From positions 1 through 48,553 of the forward strand of contig DWYL01000061.1 in assembly GCA_019118685.1 (NCBI GenBank): 48,553 bases of DNA. Reading direction: 5' to 3'. Position numbers and translations under genes: made by a program. Each line of letters starts with the position of its first letter. Within the stretch, counting starts at the first letter, position 1. Shown here in pieces: positions 7,949 through 16,917 of the stretch. The DNA comes from Candidatus Blautia merdipullorum. Lineage in GTDB: Bacteria > Bacillota > Clostridia > Lachnospirales > Lachnospiraceae. Under the pieces are notes generated by a model. It searched no databases and was not told the origin of the DNA. It worked only from the letters and a program-made list of their open reading frames with translations.

Positions 7949-8968
7949 ATGGCAGTAAAAGTAGCAATCAATGGTTTTGGACGTATCGGACGTCTTGCAT
8001 TCAGACAGATGTTTGGAGCAGAAGGATTTGAAATCGTTGCAATCAACGATTTAACATCTCCAAAGATGTTAGCTCACTTACTGAAATATGACTCTACACA
8101 GGGAAGATATGCTTTAGCTGACAAAGTAACAGCTGGAGAAGATTCTATCACTGTTGACGGAAAAGAAATCAAAATTTATGCAATGGCTAACGCAGCAGAG
8201 CTTCCTTGGGGAGAGATCGGCGTAGACGTTGTTCTGGAGTGTACAGGTTTCTATACATCCAAAGCAAAAGCTCAGGCTCATATCGATGCCGGCGCTAAGA
8301 AAGTTGTTATTTCCGCTCCTGCTGGAAATGACCTGCCAACTATCGTTTACAATGTAAACCATGAAACATTAACAGAAAATGACAACATCATCTCCGCAGC
8401 TTCCTGTACAACAAACTGCCTGGCACCTATGGCTAAAGCATTAAATGACTTAGCTGAGATCCAGTCTGGTATTATGTGTACAATCCACGCTTACACAGGC
8501 GATCAGATGACTCTGGACGGACCACAGAGAAAAGGCGATCTGAGAAGATCCCGTGCAGCTGCTGTTAACATCGTTCCAAACAGCACAGGCGCTGCAAAAG
8601 CTATCGGATTAGTTATCCCTGAATTAAATGGAAAACTGATCGGTGCTGCACAGCGTGTTCCTACTCCTACAGGTTCCACAACTATCTTAACAGCAGTTGT
8701 TAAAGGAAATGTTACAAAAGAGCAGATCAACGATGCTATGAAAGCTGCAGCTACAGAGTCCTTCGGATACAACGAAGATGAAATCGTATCCAGCGATATT
8801 GTTGGTATGACATACGGTTCTCTGTTCGATGCTACACAGACAATGGTTCTGCCTCTGGACAACGGAACAACAGAAGTTCAGGTTGTATCATGGTATGACA
8901 ACGAGAACTCCTACACAAGCCAGATGGTTAGAACAATCAAATACTTCGGTAAATTATTAAACAAATAA
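7949..8968 (+). CDS. gap: Glyceraldehyde-3-phosphate dehydrogenase, type I
   Basis: 339 residues. It oxidises glyceraldehyde 3-phosphate to 1,3-bisphosphoglycerate with NAD and phosphate. The Rossmann motif [15 protein letters not shown] is at residues 6-20, the nucleophile Cys153 lies in [12 protein letters not shown], and [14 protein letters not shown] closes the C-terminal domain. The ATG at 7949 is chosen because AGGAGG (7933-7938) lies 10 bases upstream and homologues begin MAVKVAING. An in-frame ATG at 7940 is too close to the ribosome binding site. Codon choice is highly biased, as expected for a very highly expressed gene. It heads the glycolytic group gap-pgk-tpiA. The coenzyme is presumed NAD from family type. 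Confidence 0.97.
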   Translation: MAVKVAINGFGRIGRLAFRQMFGAEGFEIVAINDLTSPKMLAHLLKYDSTQGRYALADKVTAGEDSITVDGKEIKIYAMANAAELPWGEIGVDVVLECTGFYTSKAKAQAHIDAGAKKVVISAPAGNDLPTIVYNVNHETLTENDNIISAASCTTNCLAPMAKALNDLAEIQSGIMCTIHAYTGDQMTLDGPQRKGDLRRSRAAAVNIVPNSTGAAKAIGLVIPELNGKLIGAAQRVPTPTGSTTILTAVVKGNVTKEQINDAMKAAATESFGYNEDEIVSSDIVGMTYGSLFDATQTMVLPLDNGTTEVQVVSWYDNENSYTSQMVRTIKYFGKLLNK

Positions 8969-9069
8969 TATAATCCTGAAAGTATTATAAAGGCTCATTG
9001 AGGGTCCGGTCTATTATGGTATGGACCGGGCCCTTTTCGGCCAGAAATCAGAAAAAGGAGGCATTTCCA

Positions 9070-10263
9070 ATGCTTAACAAAAAATCAGTGGACGATATTA
9101 ACGTTAAAGGAAAAAGAGTGCTGGTGCGCTGCGATTTTAACGTACCTCTTCAGGATGGAAAGATCACAGACGAAAACCGTCTGGTAGCTGCACTTCCTAC
9201 CATCAAAAAATTGATCGCTGACGGAGGAAAAGTAATCCTCTGCTCTCATCTGGGAAAACCAAAAGGAGAGCCAAAACCGGAATTATCTCTGGCACCTGTT
9301 GCAAAACGCCTTACAGAGCTTCTGGGACAGGAAGTAAAATTCGCTGCTGATCCTGAAGTAGTAGGACCGAATGCAAAAGCTGCTGTTGCCGCTATGAAAG
9401 ACGGGGATGTGATCTTACTGGAGAATACCCGTTACCGTGCGGAAGAGACTAAAAACGGAGATGAGTTCTCCAAAGAACTGGCTTCTCTGTGCGATGTATT
9501 TGTAAACGATGCTTTTGGTACTGCCCACAGAGCTCACTGCTCCAACGTAGGCGTTACGAAATATGTAGATACTGCTGTAGTTGGATATCTGATGCAGAAA
9601 GAGATCGATTTCCTGGGAAATGCTGTCAACAATCCAAAGAGACCTTTCGTAGCTATCCTTGGCGGAGCAAAAGTTTCCAGCAAGATCTCTGTTATCAACA
9701 ATCTGCTGGATAAAGTAGATACATTGATCATCGGAGGTGGAATGGCTTACACATTCTCCAAAGCAGAAGGCGGAAAGATCGGAATTTCCCTTTGCGAAGA
9801 CGACTATCTCCAGTATGCTCTTGATATGAAGAAAAAAGCAGCAGAGAAAGGTGTAAAACTTCTTCTTCCTGTTGATAATAAGATCGGCGATGCATTCTCC
9901 AATGACTGCAATATCCAGATCGTACCTACCGGAGAGATCCCGGACGGCTGGGAAGGAATGGATATCGGACCTGAGACAGAAAAACTGTTCTGCGACGCTG
10001 TAAAAGATGCTAAGACAGTAGTATGGAACGGACCGATGGGCTGCTTCGAGATGCCGAACTTTGCTCACGGTACAGAAGCTGTTGCCAAAGCCCTGGCTGA
10101 GACAGACGCTACTACCATCATCGGCGGCGGTGACTCTGCAGCAGCAGTAAACATCTTAGGCTACGGCGACAAGATGACCCACATCTCCACCGGCGGCGGC
10201 GCTTCCCTGGAATTCCTGGAAGGCAAAGAACTCCCAGGCGTAGCAGCTGCAAACGATAAGTAG
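9070..10263 (+). CDS. pgk: Phosphoglycerate kinase
   Basis: 397 residues, the standard length. It transfers phosphate from 1,3-bisphosphoglycerate to ADP. Signatures are [23 protein letters not shown] near the N-terminus, SHLGKPKG, the central [11 protein letters not shown] and GGAKVSSKI, and the C-terminal nucleotide-binding GGGDSAAAV and [13 protein letters not shown]. The ATG at 9070 follows AAAAGGAGG. An upstream in-frame start near 8998 is rejected because it would add a 24-residue tail unlike the family. It lies 101 bases after gap. Codon bias is as strong as in gap. The last 60 codons are markedly GC-richer (GGCGGCGGC runs) and abut the repeat-rich spacer before tpiA. Confidence 0.97.
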   Translation: MLNKKSVDDINVKGKRVLVRCDFNVPLQDGKITDENRLVAALPTIKKLIADGGKVILCSHLGKPKGEPKPELSLAPVAKRLTELLGQEVKFAADPEVVGPNAKAAVAAMKDGDVILLENTRYRAEETKNGDEFSKELASLCDVFVNDAFGTAHRAHCSNVGVTKYVDTAVVGYLMQKEIDFLGNAVNNPKRPFVAILGGAKVSSKISVINNLLDKVDTLIIGGGMAYTFSKAEGGKIGISLCEDDYLQYALDMKKKAAEKGVKLLLPVDNKIGDAFSNDCNIQIVPTGEIPDGWEGMDIGPETEKLFCDAVKDAKTVVWNGPMGCFEMPNFAHGTEAVAKALAETDATTIIGGGDSAAAVNILGYGDKMTHISTGGGASLEFLEGKELPGVAAANDK

Positions 10264-10274
10264 TCCGAAAGCAA

Positions 10275-10424
10275 CTTAGTGAAAACGAGCCGCAGGCGAA
10301 GTTTGAACTTAGTGCGAGGTCCTTCCCGATCCTTAGCGAAGCAAGTCCTTCAGGGCACAGTCTGAGCTTAGTAGAGGGAAGATTCCTTTTAATGACAATC
10401 TGCAGGATGCAGTCCGAGCTTAGT
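10275..10424 (+). repeat. CTTAG-containing degenerate repeats in the pgk-tpiA spacer
   Basis: The 222-base spacer holds five copies of CTTAG followed by T or C, at 10275, 10308, 10332, 10367 and 10419. Most sit in a longer shared context such as GAACTTAGTGCGAGG, GAGCTTAGTAGAGGG and GAGCTTAGTAAGGTG. The purine-rich flanks are alike but spacing is irregular. No protein-coding function is supported. It resembles a degenerate intergenic repeat of unknown role. Confidence 0.6.
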
Positions 10425-10452
10425 AAGGTGAACATACCCGTCTGCACCTGCA
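10401..10452 (+). promoter_or_regulatory. Hairpin in the tpiA leader
   Basis: TGCAGGATGCAG (10401-10412) pairs with CTGCACCTGCA (10442-10452), leaving one bulged base and a loop of about 29 bases that contains the last CTTAGT repeat. It ends some 33 bases before the tpiA start. It lacks a U-tract, so it is more likely a processing or stability element than a terminator. Confidence 0.5.
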
Positions 10453-10485
10453 AGTTATAAAAAAACAGGAAAGAAGGTAATTCCC

Positions 10486-11238
10486 ATGGCAAGGAAAAAA
10501 ATTATTGCCGGAAACTGGAAGATGAATATGACTCCCAGCGAGGCAGTGGAATTAGTAAATACATTAAAACCATTGGTTGCAAATGATGAAGTAGACGTAG
10601 TTTTCTGCGTACCTGCCATTGATATTGTTCCTGTAGTGGAAGCTGTAAAAGGAACCAATATCCAGGTAGGCGCTGAGAATATGTATTTTGAAGAAAAAGG
10701 CGCTTATACAGGTGAGATTTCTCCTAACATGTTAGTAGACGCAGGAGTAAAATATGTGATCCTGGGTCACTCTGAAAGAAGAGAATACTTCGGAGAAACA
10801 AACGCCGATATTAATAAGAAGATGCTGAAGGCATTTGAGCATGGCTTAACTCCTATTATGTGCTGCGGCGAGACACTGGAGCAGAGAGAGCAGGGCGTGA
10901 CCATGGACTTCATCCGCCAGCAGGTAAAGGTTGGATTCCAGGGAATCACAGCAGATCAGGCCAAGGAAGCTGTCATCGCTTACGAGCCTATCTGGGCTAT
11001 CGGCACAGGAAAGACCGCTACAACTGAGCAGGCTCAGGAAGTATGCAAGGCCATCCGTGAGTGCATCGCAGAAGTATATGATCAGGCTACAGCAGACGCC
11101 ATCCGTATCCAGTACGGCGGATCTGTAAATGCCAAGACAGCTCCAGACTTATTTGTTCAGCCGGATATTGACGGCGGACTGGTAGGCGGCGCTGCCCTGA
11201 AACCAGATTTCGGTTCCATTGTAAACTACAATAAATAA
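10486..11238 (+). CDS. tpiA: Triosephosphate isomerase
   Basis: 250 residues, full length. It interconverts dihydroxyacetone phosphate and glyceraldehyde 3-phosphate. Active-site motifs are GNWKMN (substrate lysine), [10 protein letters not shown] (catalytic histidine), [11 protein letters not shown] (catalytic glutamate with flexible loop) and the phosphate-binding YGGSVNAKT and [10 protein letters not shown]. The ATG at 10486 follows GGAAAGAAGG. It lies after pgk but across the 222-base repeat-bearing spacer, which carries no clear sigma-A promoter, so it is probably read from gap-pgk or processed. A strong terminator follows directly, so gpmI, often next in related genomes, must have its own promoter further on. 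Confidence 0.97.
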   Translation: MARKKIIAGNWKMNMTPSEAVELVNTLKPLVANDEVDVVFCVPAIDIVPVVEAVKGTNIQVGAENMYFEEKGAYTGEISPNMLVDAGVKYVILGHSERREYFGETNADINKKMLKAFEHGLTPIMCCGETLEQREQGVTMDFIRQQVKVGFQGITADQAKEAVIAYEPIWAIGTGKTATTEQAQEVCKAIRECIAEVYDQATADAIRIQYGGSVNAKTAPDLFVQPDIDGGLVGGAALKPDFGSIVNYNK

Positions 11239-11255
11239 AAGTGATTGATTGAGAG

Positions 11256-11304
11256 GAGGGTATCCCAAAAGCTTTGAAGCACCTTAAGAGATACCCTCTT
11301 TTTT
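11256..11304 (+). terminator. Terminator of the gap-pgk-tpiA group
   Basis: GAGGGTATC (11256-11264) pairs perfectly with GATACCCTC (11290-11298) and is followed by six T residues. The loop is about 25 bases. Confidence 0.85.
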
Positions 11305-11411
11305 GCGTAATGATAAAGTATTATGGAAAGGAAGTGCTTTTGACGGTCAGATTCGTTCTTCAGGATTAACGGATTAGGTATTGTGGAATCTGTTTAAGCA
11401 CAGCTTAGCTT

Positions 11412-11987
11412 ATGAAATATATTTTAAAGCTGATAGTAGTCTTTTTGATTAGTTTAGCACTGGGACTTGCATTATATCATTATCTTATTATGGAGCTGCT
11501 TCTGCTTTTAGGAGTCCCCTGCTTTAATGTGATTCTTGGATTTATATATTTTTTTATTACATCATTAATAATCTTTTTTATACTGAAAAGATTTTTACTT
11601 AAGAAAAATAAATATGATCCATATATCTGGTTTTTATTGTATTTAATAGTCTTAGCAATCGGACTATTATTCAGGAATGTTTATGTACAGGCTATAGAGC
11701 TGAATCCCTTTGCTTTTATTTATGCTTTTTTTGACGATCCATTAAGTATATTTACCACGTTGATTAATGTAGTGGGCTTTATACCGGCATATCCTCTGCT
11801 ATATTGTATGAAAAGAAATATTAGATTTAGTAAAACTGTTATAATCTTTGGCTTGATATCTATATTGATAGAATTTATTCAATATATTTTTGCCAGAGGA
11901 GTTTTTTCTTTGTCGGACGTTCTTCTATACTTAATTGGTTTTATGCTGGGGTATTGGGCAACCCGATTTATAACCCCTCGAAATTAA
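11412..11987 (+). CDS. VanZ-like membrane protein
   Basis: 191 residues with about five or six membrane segments. The C-terminal half carries the VanZ pattern: VVGFIPAYPLL, then IEFIQYIFARGVFSLSDVLLYLIGFMLGY, matching the family's NllgFiP, E-x-x-Q and R-x-x-x-x-x-D features. VanZ confers low teicoplanin resistance in enterococci, but most VanZ-like proteins have no known function. The gene is much more AT-rich than its neighbours. The ATG at 11412 has no convincing ribosome binding site, so expression may be weak or leaderless. Its end overlaps the convergent radical SAM gene by 20 bases. Composition suggests later arrival than the flanking glycolytic genes; this is inference. Confidence 0.75.
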   Translation: MKYILKLIVVFLISLALGLALYHYLIMELLLLLGVPCFNVILGFIYFFITSLIIFFILKRFLLKKNKYDPYIWFLLYLIVLAIGLLFRNVYVQAIELNPFAFIYAFFDDPLSIFTTLINVVGFIPAYPLLYCMKRNIRFSKTVIIFGLISILIEFIQYIFARGVFSLSDVLLYLIGFMLGYWATRFITPRN

Positions 11988-12879
11988 AAGGCGGCGTGTA
12001 TTCTTCTTTAGCACTGCTTTTCTCCTGCATAAATCCCTGGGTGAGGCCCAGTGAGATGGCCTCATCCAGGACCTTATTATATTCGTAGGAAGTAAGCCTT
12101 CGATGGATTTCAGGATACTGGCTGCTTTTATAAAAAGGAGTATACTGGCTGAGCAGGCTGAGGAGAAAGCTGCCCTCAGGAAGTTTTTCCTTCATCCATC
12201 TAAGAAGAGCGGAGGAATCTTTTCTGCAGCCAGGGAGTACCATATGCCGGATGATCACTCCTTTGGCCATCATACCTTCCTGATCAAACTCAGGTTTTCC
12301 AGTCTGGGCGATCATTGCGGATATTGCCTGGGAAGCTGTCTGGAAATAGTTTTCAGCATTGGAATACCGGGCTGAGATCCGGGGATCATAATATTTCAGA
12401 TCCGGCAGATAAATATCTACATAGCCTTTTAGAAGTTCAATGATTTCCGGCTTTTCATAGCCTCCGCTGTTGTACACTACCGGAATATGCAGCTCCGGTC
12501 TGGCCAGATCCAGGGCAGAGAGCACACCCGGGAGGAAATGGGAGGCAGTGACCAGATTGATGTTATGGGCGCCCTGGTCCTGGAGAGAAAGAAAAATTTC
12601 CGCCAGTCTTTCCGGGGATATGGTTTTTCCTATATGATTCTGGCTGATCTGGTAGTTCTGGCAGAAACAACATTTCAGGCTGCATCCGGAAAAGAATACA
12701 GTACCGCTTCCTCTGCGGCCGCTTATGCAGGGCTCCTCCCAAAAATGAAGGGCTGCCCTTGCACAGCGGATTTCTGTTTTTTCGCCGCAGAATCCTGGAA
12801 ATCTGCGGCGGTCTGTACCGCAGTTTCTGGGACAAAGGCGGCAGCGGGTCATATCAAGTAAAGACTGATCCTGTGTCAT
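11968..12879 (-). CDS. Radical SAM protein, PflX/COG1313 type
   Basis: 303 residues. The radical SAM cluster motif is Cys66-x3-Cys70-x2-Cys73 (FSGCSLKCCFCQN), and NLVTASHFLPG and YNSGGYEK follow as in pyruvate formate-lyase activase relatives. A second set, Cys13, Cys16, Cys20 and Cys31 (CRLCPRNCGTDRR...GFCG), could bind an auxiliary cluster or zinc. PflX-type proteins look like glycyl-radical activases, but their target is not established and no glycyl-radical enzyme gene is in the window. The ATG at 12879 has AAGGAG upstream. It is convergent with the VanZ-like gene and overlaps it by 20 bases. It depends on Fe-S assembly, for which the operon at 3.6-6.9 kb is a candidate supplier. Confidence 0.82.
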   Translation of the reverse strand: MTQDQSLLDMTRCRLCPRNCGTDRRRFPGFCGEKTEIRCARAALHFWEEPCISGRRGSGTVFFSGCSLKCCFCQNYQISQNHIGKTISPERLAEIFLSLQDQGAHNINLVTASHFLPGVLSALDLARPELHIPVVYNSGGYEKPEIIELLKGYVDIYLPDLKYYDPRISARYSNAENYFQTASQAISAMIAQTGKPEFDQEGMMAKGVIIRHMVLPGCRKDSSALLRWMKEKLPEGSFLLSLLSQYTPFYKSSQYPEIHRRLTSYEYNKVLDEAISLGLTQGFMQEKSSAKEEYTPPFNFEGL

Positions 12880-12945
12880 ATGTAATCTCCTTAAAAAATG
12901 AATATTTCTTCTGCTATGATAGTAGAAAAATTAGTGAAATTCAAC

Positions 12946-12973
12946 AGAAAGGAAGAAAAGCCTTTCTTTTTTT
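12946..12973 (+). terminator. Terminator-like hairpin upstream of the L,D-transpeptidase gene
   Basis: AGAAAGG (12946-12952) and CCTTTCT (12961-12967) form a 7-bp stem with an 8-base loop, followed by a T-run to 12973. No plus-strand gene ends just upstream. It may be an attenuator for the downstream gene or may stop stray transcription. Confidence 0.5.
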
Positions 12974-13041
12974 ATTTAATTGGAGTAGAATGGGCGTGTA
13001 AAAATGGTATTTATACTTAGAATAAGGAAGTTTACATAAAA

Positions 13042-14523
13042 ATGAAAAACAGCAGAAAAGAATATCTGAATATGTTAAAAAGTGAAAATGAACAGCAGAA
13101 AAACAGATCCGGGAAAAAGAAGGAAAAGAAAAAATCCAGAAAGGCACTGGGCATCGGACTTGCAGGGGGAGCAGCAGTGCTGCTGGCAGGCTATGCAGCC
13201 GTAGGATTTTATTATCAGGACAAGTTCTATCCCGGAACGACAATAAACGGGGTGGACTGCGGAGGCAGAGATGCGGCTTACGCAGAAGACTTTTTAAAGA
13301 AAAGCGCAGAGACCTATTCTTTGACGATCCAGGAGAGAGAAGATAAAACAGAGACTATCGAAGGTTCTGCTATCCAGCTGACTTATCAGGATGATAATGG
13401 AGCAGAGCAGCTGATGAAAGAGGAGCAGAATTCCTGGCTTTGGCCGGTGCAGATATTCGGCAGCAAGGACTATACGGTCAGCGCAGAGAGCTCTTATAAT
13501 GAAGGAAGCCTGGAACAGGCGGTCAACCAGCTGGCCTGTATGCAGGACGGAAATATGATTCCTGTCCAGGATGCAAAAGTAGAGGATACCGGAACTTCCT
13601 ATCAGATCGTACCGGAAGTGGAAGGAGCCACCTTGGATAAAGAAAAGACCCTGGCGGCAGTGAAAAATGCAGTGGACCAGAGGGAGACAGAATTGTCTTT
13701 GGAGGATGCAGACTGCTATGTAAAGCCTTCTGTGTATCAGGATGATGAAAATCTGAAAAATGAGGTAGAGCAGCTTACGAAGTTTACAAATCTCCAGGTC
13801 AGCCTGGATTTTGGGACAGGTACAGAGACTGTGACCAGGGATCAGCTGAAATCCTGGCTGAAAAAAGGAGATGACGGAAATTACTATTTTGATACAGATA
13901 CGGTAAAGCAGACGGTCATTGCCTGGTCAGAGAAATATAACACTGTAGGTCAGGCCAGAGATTTTGTCACCTCAAGCGGAACTACCGTACATCTTACCCA
14001 GGGAGATTATGGATGGAGGCTGTGGCAGGATAAAACCACAGAATCCCTGGTAAATGCTTTAAATGCAGGGCAAAGCGGACCTGTAGAGCCTACCTGGCTG
14101 TATACCGGTGAAAAACATGGAGGAAATGATATTGACGGTACTTACGTGGAAATTTCCATAAGCCAGCAGAGAATGTGGTTTTATAAGAACGGGACTTTAC
14201 TGGTGGACACCCCTGTGGTGACCGGAAACCCCAATAAAGGAAACGGAACTCCTTCCGGCGGTGTCTGGAGACTGAAGGATAAGGCCAGCCCCTCTACCCT
14301 GGTAGGCAGAAATCCTGACGGAAGCATTGAGTACGAGACACCGGTAAATTACTGGATGCCTTTTAACGGAGGGGTAGGGATCCATGACCTGACCAGCAGG
14401 ACCAGCTTTGGAGGAGATATTTATCTGTATAATGGTTCCCATGGCTGCATCAATACTCCTCTGGAAAATGCCAGGACCATTTATGAAAACATAGAGGTGA
14501 ATACGCCTGTCGTGGTATATTGA
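13042..14523 (+). CDS. L,D-transpeptidase (YkuD) with PG_binding_4 domains
   Basis: 493 residues. A lysine-rich cytoplasmic tail (1-34) and one membrane segment (about 35-56) anchor the protein facing outward. A region related to PG_binding_4 (about 60-300) follows, then a YkuD catalytic domain (about 370-493). The catalytic motif is SHGCINTP with Cys469 and His467. Such enzymes make 3-3 cross-links in peptidoglycan and resist most penicillins. The substrate-binding IEYETPVNYWMPFNGGVGIHD stretch is typical of Clostridia. The ATG at 13042 follows AAGGAAG. It appears monocistronic: the following ABC operon has its own promoter, whose -35 overlaps this stop codon. Confidence 0.93.
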   Translation: MKNSRKEYLNMLKSENEQQKNRSGKKKEKKKSRKALGIGLAGGAAVLLAGYAAVGFYYQDKFYPGTTINGVDCGGRDAAYAEDFLKKSAETYSLTIQEREDKTETIEGSAIQLTYQDDNGAEQLMKEEQNSWLWPVQIFGSKDYTVSAESSYNEGSLEQAVNQLACMQDGNMIPVQDAKVEDTGTSYQIVPEVEGATLDKEKTLAAVKNAVDQRETELSLEDADCYVKPSVYQDDENLKNEVEQLTKFTNLQVSLDFGTGTETVTRDQLKSWLKKGDDGNYYFDTDTVKQTVIAWSEKYNTVGQARDFVTSSGTTVHLTQGDYGWRLWQDKTTESLVNALNAGQSGPVEPTWLYTGEKHGGNDIDGTYVEISISQQRMWFYKNGTLLVDTPVVTGNPNKGNGTPSGGVWRLKDKASPSTLVGRNPDGSIEYETPVNYWMPFNGGVGIHDLTSRTSFGGDIYLYNGSHGCINTPLENARTIYENIEVNTPVVVY

Positions 14524-14548
14524 TATTTAGTTTAAAAACTGCTATAAT
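14520..14548 (+). promoter_or_regulatory. Promoter of the amino-acid ABC transporter
   Basis: TTGATA (14520-14525), a 17-bp spacer and TATAAT (14543-14548). The -35 box overlaps the stop codon of the L,D-transpeptidase gene. Confidence 0.75.
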
Positions 14549-14558
14549 CCATAGAAAT

Positions 14559-14572
14559 TGAATAAATATTCA
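14559..14572 (+). promoter_or_regulatory. ArgR/AhrC-like ARG box
   Basis: TGAATAAATATTCA is a perfect 14-base palindrome that matches the ARG-box core TGAAT-N4-ATTCA. It lies 11 bases after the -10 box, at about +4 to +18. A weaker second half-match, TGAATAATTATAAA, starts at 14629, close to the spacing at which paired ARG boxes occur. No argR gene is in the window. Confidence 0.6.
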
Positions 14573-14655
14573 CTGATACCTGATCTGACAGAGAATAGTA
14601 TGGTTTTTTATAAAACTGAAGATTCAATTGAATAATTATAAAAGGAGAGAAAAAG

Positions 14656-15456
14656 ATGAAGAAAAAAGTATTAGCGGCATTTTTGGCGTCTGTTATGGTT
14701 TTTGCTATGGCGGGATGTTCCGGAGGAAATCAGGCATCTTCAGAACCTGTAGAAGTGACTTCTATAGATGATCTGGCGGATCTGACCATTGGCGTGCAGA
14801 TCGGAACCACAGGAGACTCTGCGGCTACAGATGCTGTGAATGAAGATTCTCAGGTAAACCGGTTCAACAAAGGAGCAGATGCTATCCAGGCGCTGAAAAA
14901 CGGAAAAGTAGACTGTGTGGTTATTGACTCTCTTCCGGCAGAAAAGTTTGTAGAGGCAAATGATGACCTGGAGATCGTAGATGGTATTTTTGACACAGAG
15001 GAATACGCCATCTGTATGAAAAAGGGCAATACAGAGCTGAGAGATGCTTTTAATGAAGCCCTTGCAGAACTGAAGGAGGACGGGACTCTGGAAGAGATCC
15101 AGAGCAACTACATAGGTGATGAGGCTGGAGAACATCCTTATCAGTCTCCGGAAGATGTGGACCGCTCCAAGGGAACTCTGACCATGGCCACCAATGCGGA
15201 ATTTGAACCCTGGGAATATAAGGAAGGCGACGAGATCGTAGGCATTGATCCGGATATTGCCCAGGCTATCTGCGACAAGCTGGGATATGAGCTGAAAATC
15301 GAAGATATGGCTTTTGAAGCGATCCTGACTTCTGTGGATACAGGAAAAGCTGACTTTGGAGCCGCAGGTATGACTGTTAATCCGGAGAGAGAGGAAAGCG
15401 TAGACTTTACCGACACCTATGCAAAAGCCAGCCAGGTTGTTATTGTAAGAAAATAA
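14656..15456 (+). CDS. Polar amino-acid ABC transporter, substrate-binding lipoprotein
   Basis: 266 residues. An N-terminal lipoprotein signal ends in AMAGC, so the mature protein is lipid-anchored at Cys21 outside the membrane. The rest is an SBP_bac_3 domain: DLTIGVQIGTTGDS, GKVDCVVIDSLPAEKF, TNAEFEPWEYKEGDEIVGIDPDIAQAI and GAAGMTVNPEREESVDFT. These proteins bind arginine, lysine, histidine, glutamine or cystine. The two lobes appear in swapped order: the usual N-terminal FEPWEY lobe signature lies in the second half, suggesting a circular permutation or rearranged reading of this subfamily. AAAGGAGAG precedes the ATG at 14656. It leads an operon with permease and ATPase. The ARG box upstream hints at arginine or another basic amino acid. 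Confidence 0.9.
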   Translation: MKKKVLAAFLASVMVFAMAGCSGGNQASSEPVEVTSIDDLADLTIGVQIGTTGDSAATDAVNEDSQVNRFNKGADAIQALKNGKVDCVVIDSLPAEKFVEANDDLEIVDGIFDTEEYAICMKKGNTELRDAFNEALAELKEDGTLEEIQSNYIGDEAGEHPYQSPEDVDRSKGTLTMATNAEFEPWEYKEGDEIVGIDPDIAQAICDKLGYELKIEDMAFEAILTSVDTGKADFGAAGMTVNPEREESVDFTDTYAKASQVVIVRK

Positions 15457-15485
15457 TCACTGAATACCTAAGGAGGAAATAAAGA

Positions 15486-16178
15486 ATGTGGGAAAATCTC
15501 CAACATGAGTTTCAGCGGTATTTTGTGGATAACGGCGCCTCTGAATGGTGGCTGAACGGATTAAAGACCACGATCCTGGTCACACTTCTGGCTCTTTGCA
15601 TTGGTGTGATCCTGGGATTTCTGGTGGCTCTGGTCCGTTCGACTCATGAACAGACCGGCAAGCTGAAGCTGCTGAATGCTATATGTGTAGTTTATCTGAC
15701 AGTGATCAGAGGAACTCCTTCTATGATCCAGATCCTGATTTTTTATTCCGTAGTTTTTGCCAGCATTCCTCTGAATAATATTATTATCGGAGGTATTGCT
15801 TTCGGTATCAACTCCGGCGCCTATGTGGCAGAGATCGTCCGTTCCGGGATCATGTCCATTGATAAAGGCCAGATGGAGGCAGGAAGAAGTCTGGGTCTTA
15901 GTTCCGGCCAGACCATGAAGCTGATCATTATGCCTCAGGCATTTAAAAATGTCCTTCCGGCTCTGATCAATGAGATGATCGTTCTTTTAAAGGAAACAGC
16001 GATCATTGGATACATCGGTACCGTAGATATTACAAAAGCAGCCACATTGGTACAGAGCCGTACCTACAGCGCTTTTGTGCCCCTGATCTCAGCAGCGGTC
16101 TTTTATCTGGTCCTGGTAATGCTGCTGACCTATTTCATGGGCAAGGTGGAAAGGAGGCTGCGCAGAAGTGATCATTAA
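15486..16178 (+). CDS. Amino-acid ABC transporter permease, HisM family
   Basis: 230 residues with about five membrane segments. The HisM/GlnP-type inner-membrane signature is clear: [51 protein letters not shown] and the EAA-loop [22 protein letters not shown]. It forms the channel with the ATPase encoded next, probably as a homodimer because only one permease gene is present. AAGGAGG lies 8 bases before the ATG at 15486, which follows the binding-protein gene by 29 bases. Its end overlaps the ATPase gene by 11 bases, indicating translational coupling. Confidence 0.93.
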   Translation: MWENLQHEFQRYFVDNGASEWWLNGLKTTILVTLLALCIGVILGFLVALVRSTHEQTGKLKLLNAICVVYLTVIRGTPSMIQILIFYSVVFASIPLNNIIIGGIAFGINSGAYVAEIVRSGIMSIDKGQMEAGRSLGLSSGQTMKLIIMPQAFKNVLPALINEMIVLLKETAIIGYIGTVDITKAATLVQSRTYSAFVPLISAAVFYLVLVMLLTYFMGKVERRLRRSDH

Positions 16179-16911
16179 AGGCGAGACATTGATAAAAGTA
16201 GAAAATCTCCAGAAACATTTTGGAGATAATAAAGTTTTGGATGGGATTAATACGGAGATACACAAAGGAGAAGTTGTGGCTATTATCGGACCTTCCGGTT
16301 CTGGAAAATCCACTTTTCTCCGCTCTCTGAACCTTCTGGAGGTTCCTACGGGAGGAAGGATACTTTTCGAAAATGTAGACATCACAGATCCTAAAGTGGA
16401 TATCAACCGCCACCGTCAGAAGATCGGAATGGTATTCCAGCAGTTTAATCTGTTTCCCCATAAAACGGTAAAGGAAAATATTATGCTGGCGCCGGTGACT
16501 CTGAAGATTATGACGCCGGAGGAAGCATCCCGGAAGGCAGATGAGCTTTTGGAAAGAGTAGGGCTGCCTGACAAAGCAGACGCTTATCCTGGCAGTCTTT
16601 CAGGCGGCCAGAAACAGAGGATCGCCATTGCCCGGGCCATGGCCATGAATCCGGATGTGATGCTTTTTGACGAGCCTACGTCGGCCCTGGATCCGGAAAT
16701 GGTAGGGGAAGTCCTGGAGATCATGAGGGAACTGGCTCAGTCCGGCATGACCATGGTCGTGGTCACCCACGAAATGGGATTTGCCAGAGAAGTGGCCAGC
16801 AGGGTATTATTTATCAACGCAGGAAATATCCAGGAGGATGCTCCGCCTCAGGAATTCTTCGCCAGTCCGAAAAATCCAAGACTGCGGGAATTTCTCTCTA
16901 AGGTCTTATAA
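16168..16911 (+). CDS. Amino-acid ABC transporter ATP-binding protein, GlnQ/HisP type
   Basis: 247 residues. Walker A is GPSGSGKST, the Q-loop [15 protein letters not shown], the ABC signature [14 protein letters not shown], Walker [15 protein letters not shown] and the H-loop [11 protein letters not shown], all intact. It powers the transporter encoded by the two upstream genes. The start is GTG at 16168, with AAGGAGG 10 bases upstream; a TTG at 16189 would be further from the binding site. It overlaps the permease gene by 11 bases. No terminator is evident before the gpmI promoter 7 bases after its stop, so read-through into gpmI is possible. Confidence 0.93.
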   Translation: MIIKGETLIKVENLQKHFGDNKVLDGINTEIHKGEVVAIIGPSGSGKSTFLRSLNLLEVPTGGRILFENVDITDPKVDINRHRQKIGMVFQQFNLFPHKTVKENIMLAPVTLKIMTPEEASRKADELLERVGLPDKADAYPGSLSGGQKQRIAIARAMAMNPDVMLFDEPTSALDPEMVGEVLEIMRELAQSGMTMVVVTHEMGFAREVASRVLFINAGNIQEDAPPQEFFASPKNPRLREFLSKVL

Positions 16912-16917
16912 AATCCA

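Noticed and set aside
10118-10492. 124-codon minus-strand open frame over the pgk-tpiA spacer
   Set aside because: Half of it lies antisense to pgk and the rest is the translated repeat cluster; there is no promoter or family match.
14656-16911. Assigning the transporter firmly to arginine
   Set aside because: The ARG box supports basic amino acids, but binding-protein residues alone do not settle the substrate, so it is left as a polar amino-acid transporter.
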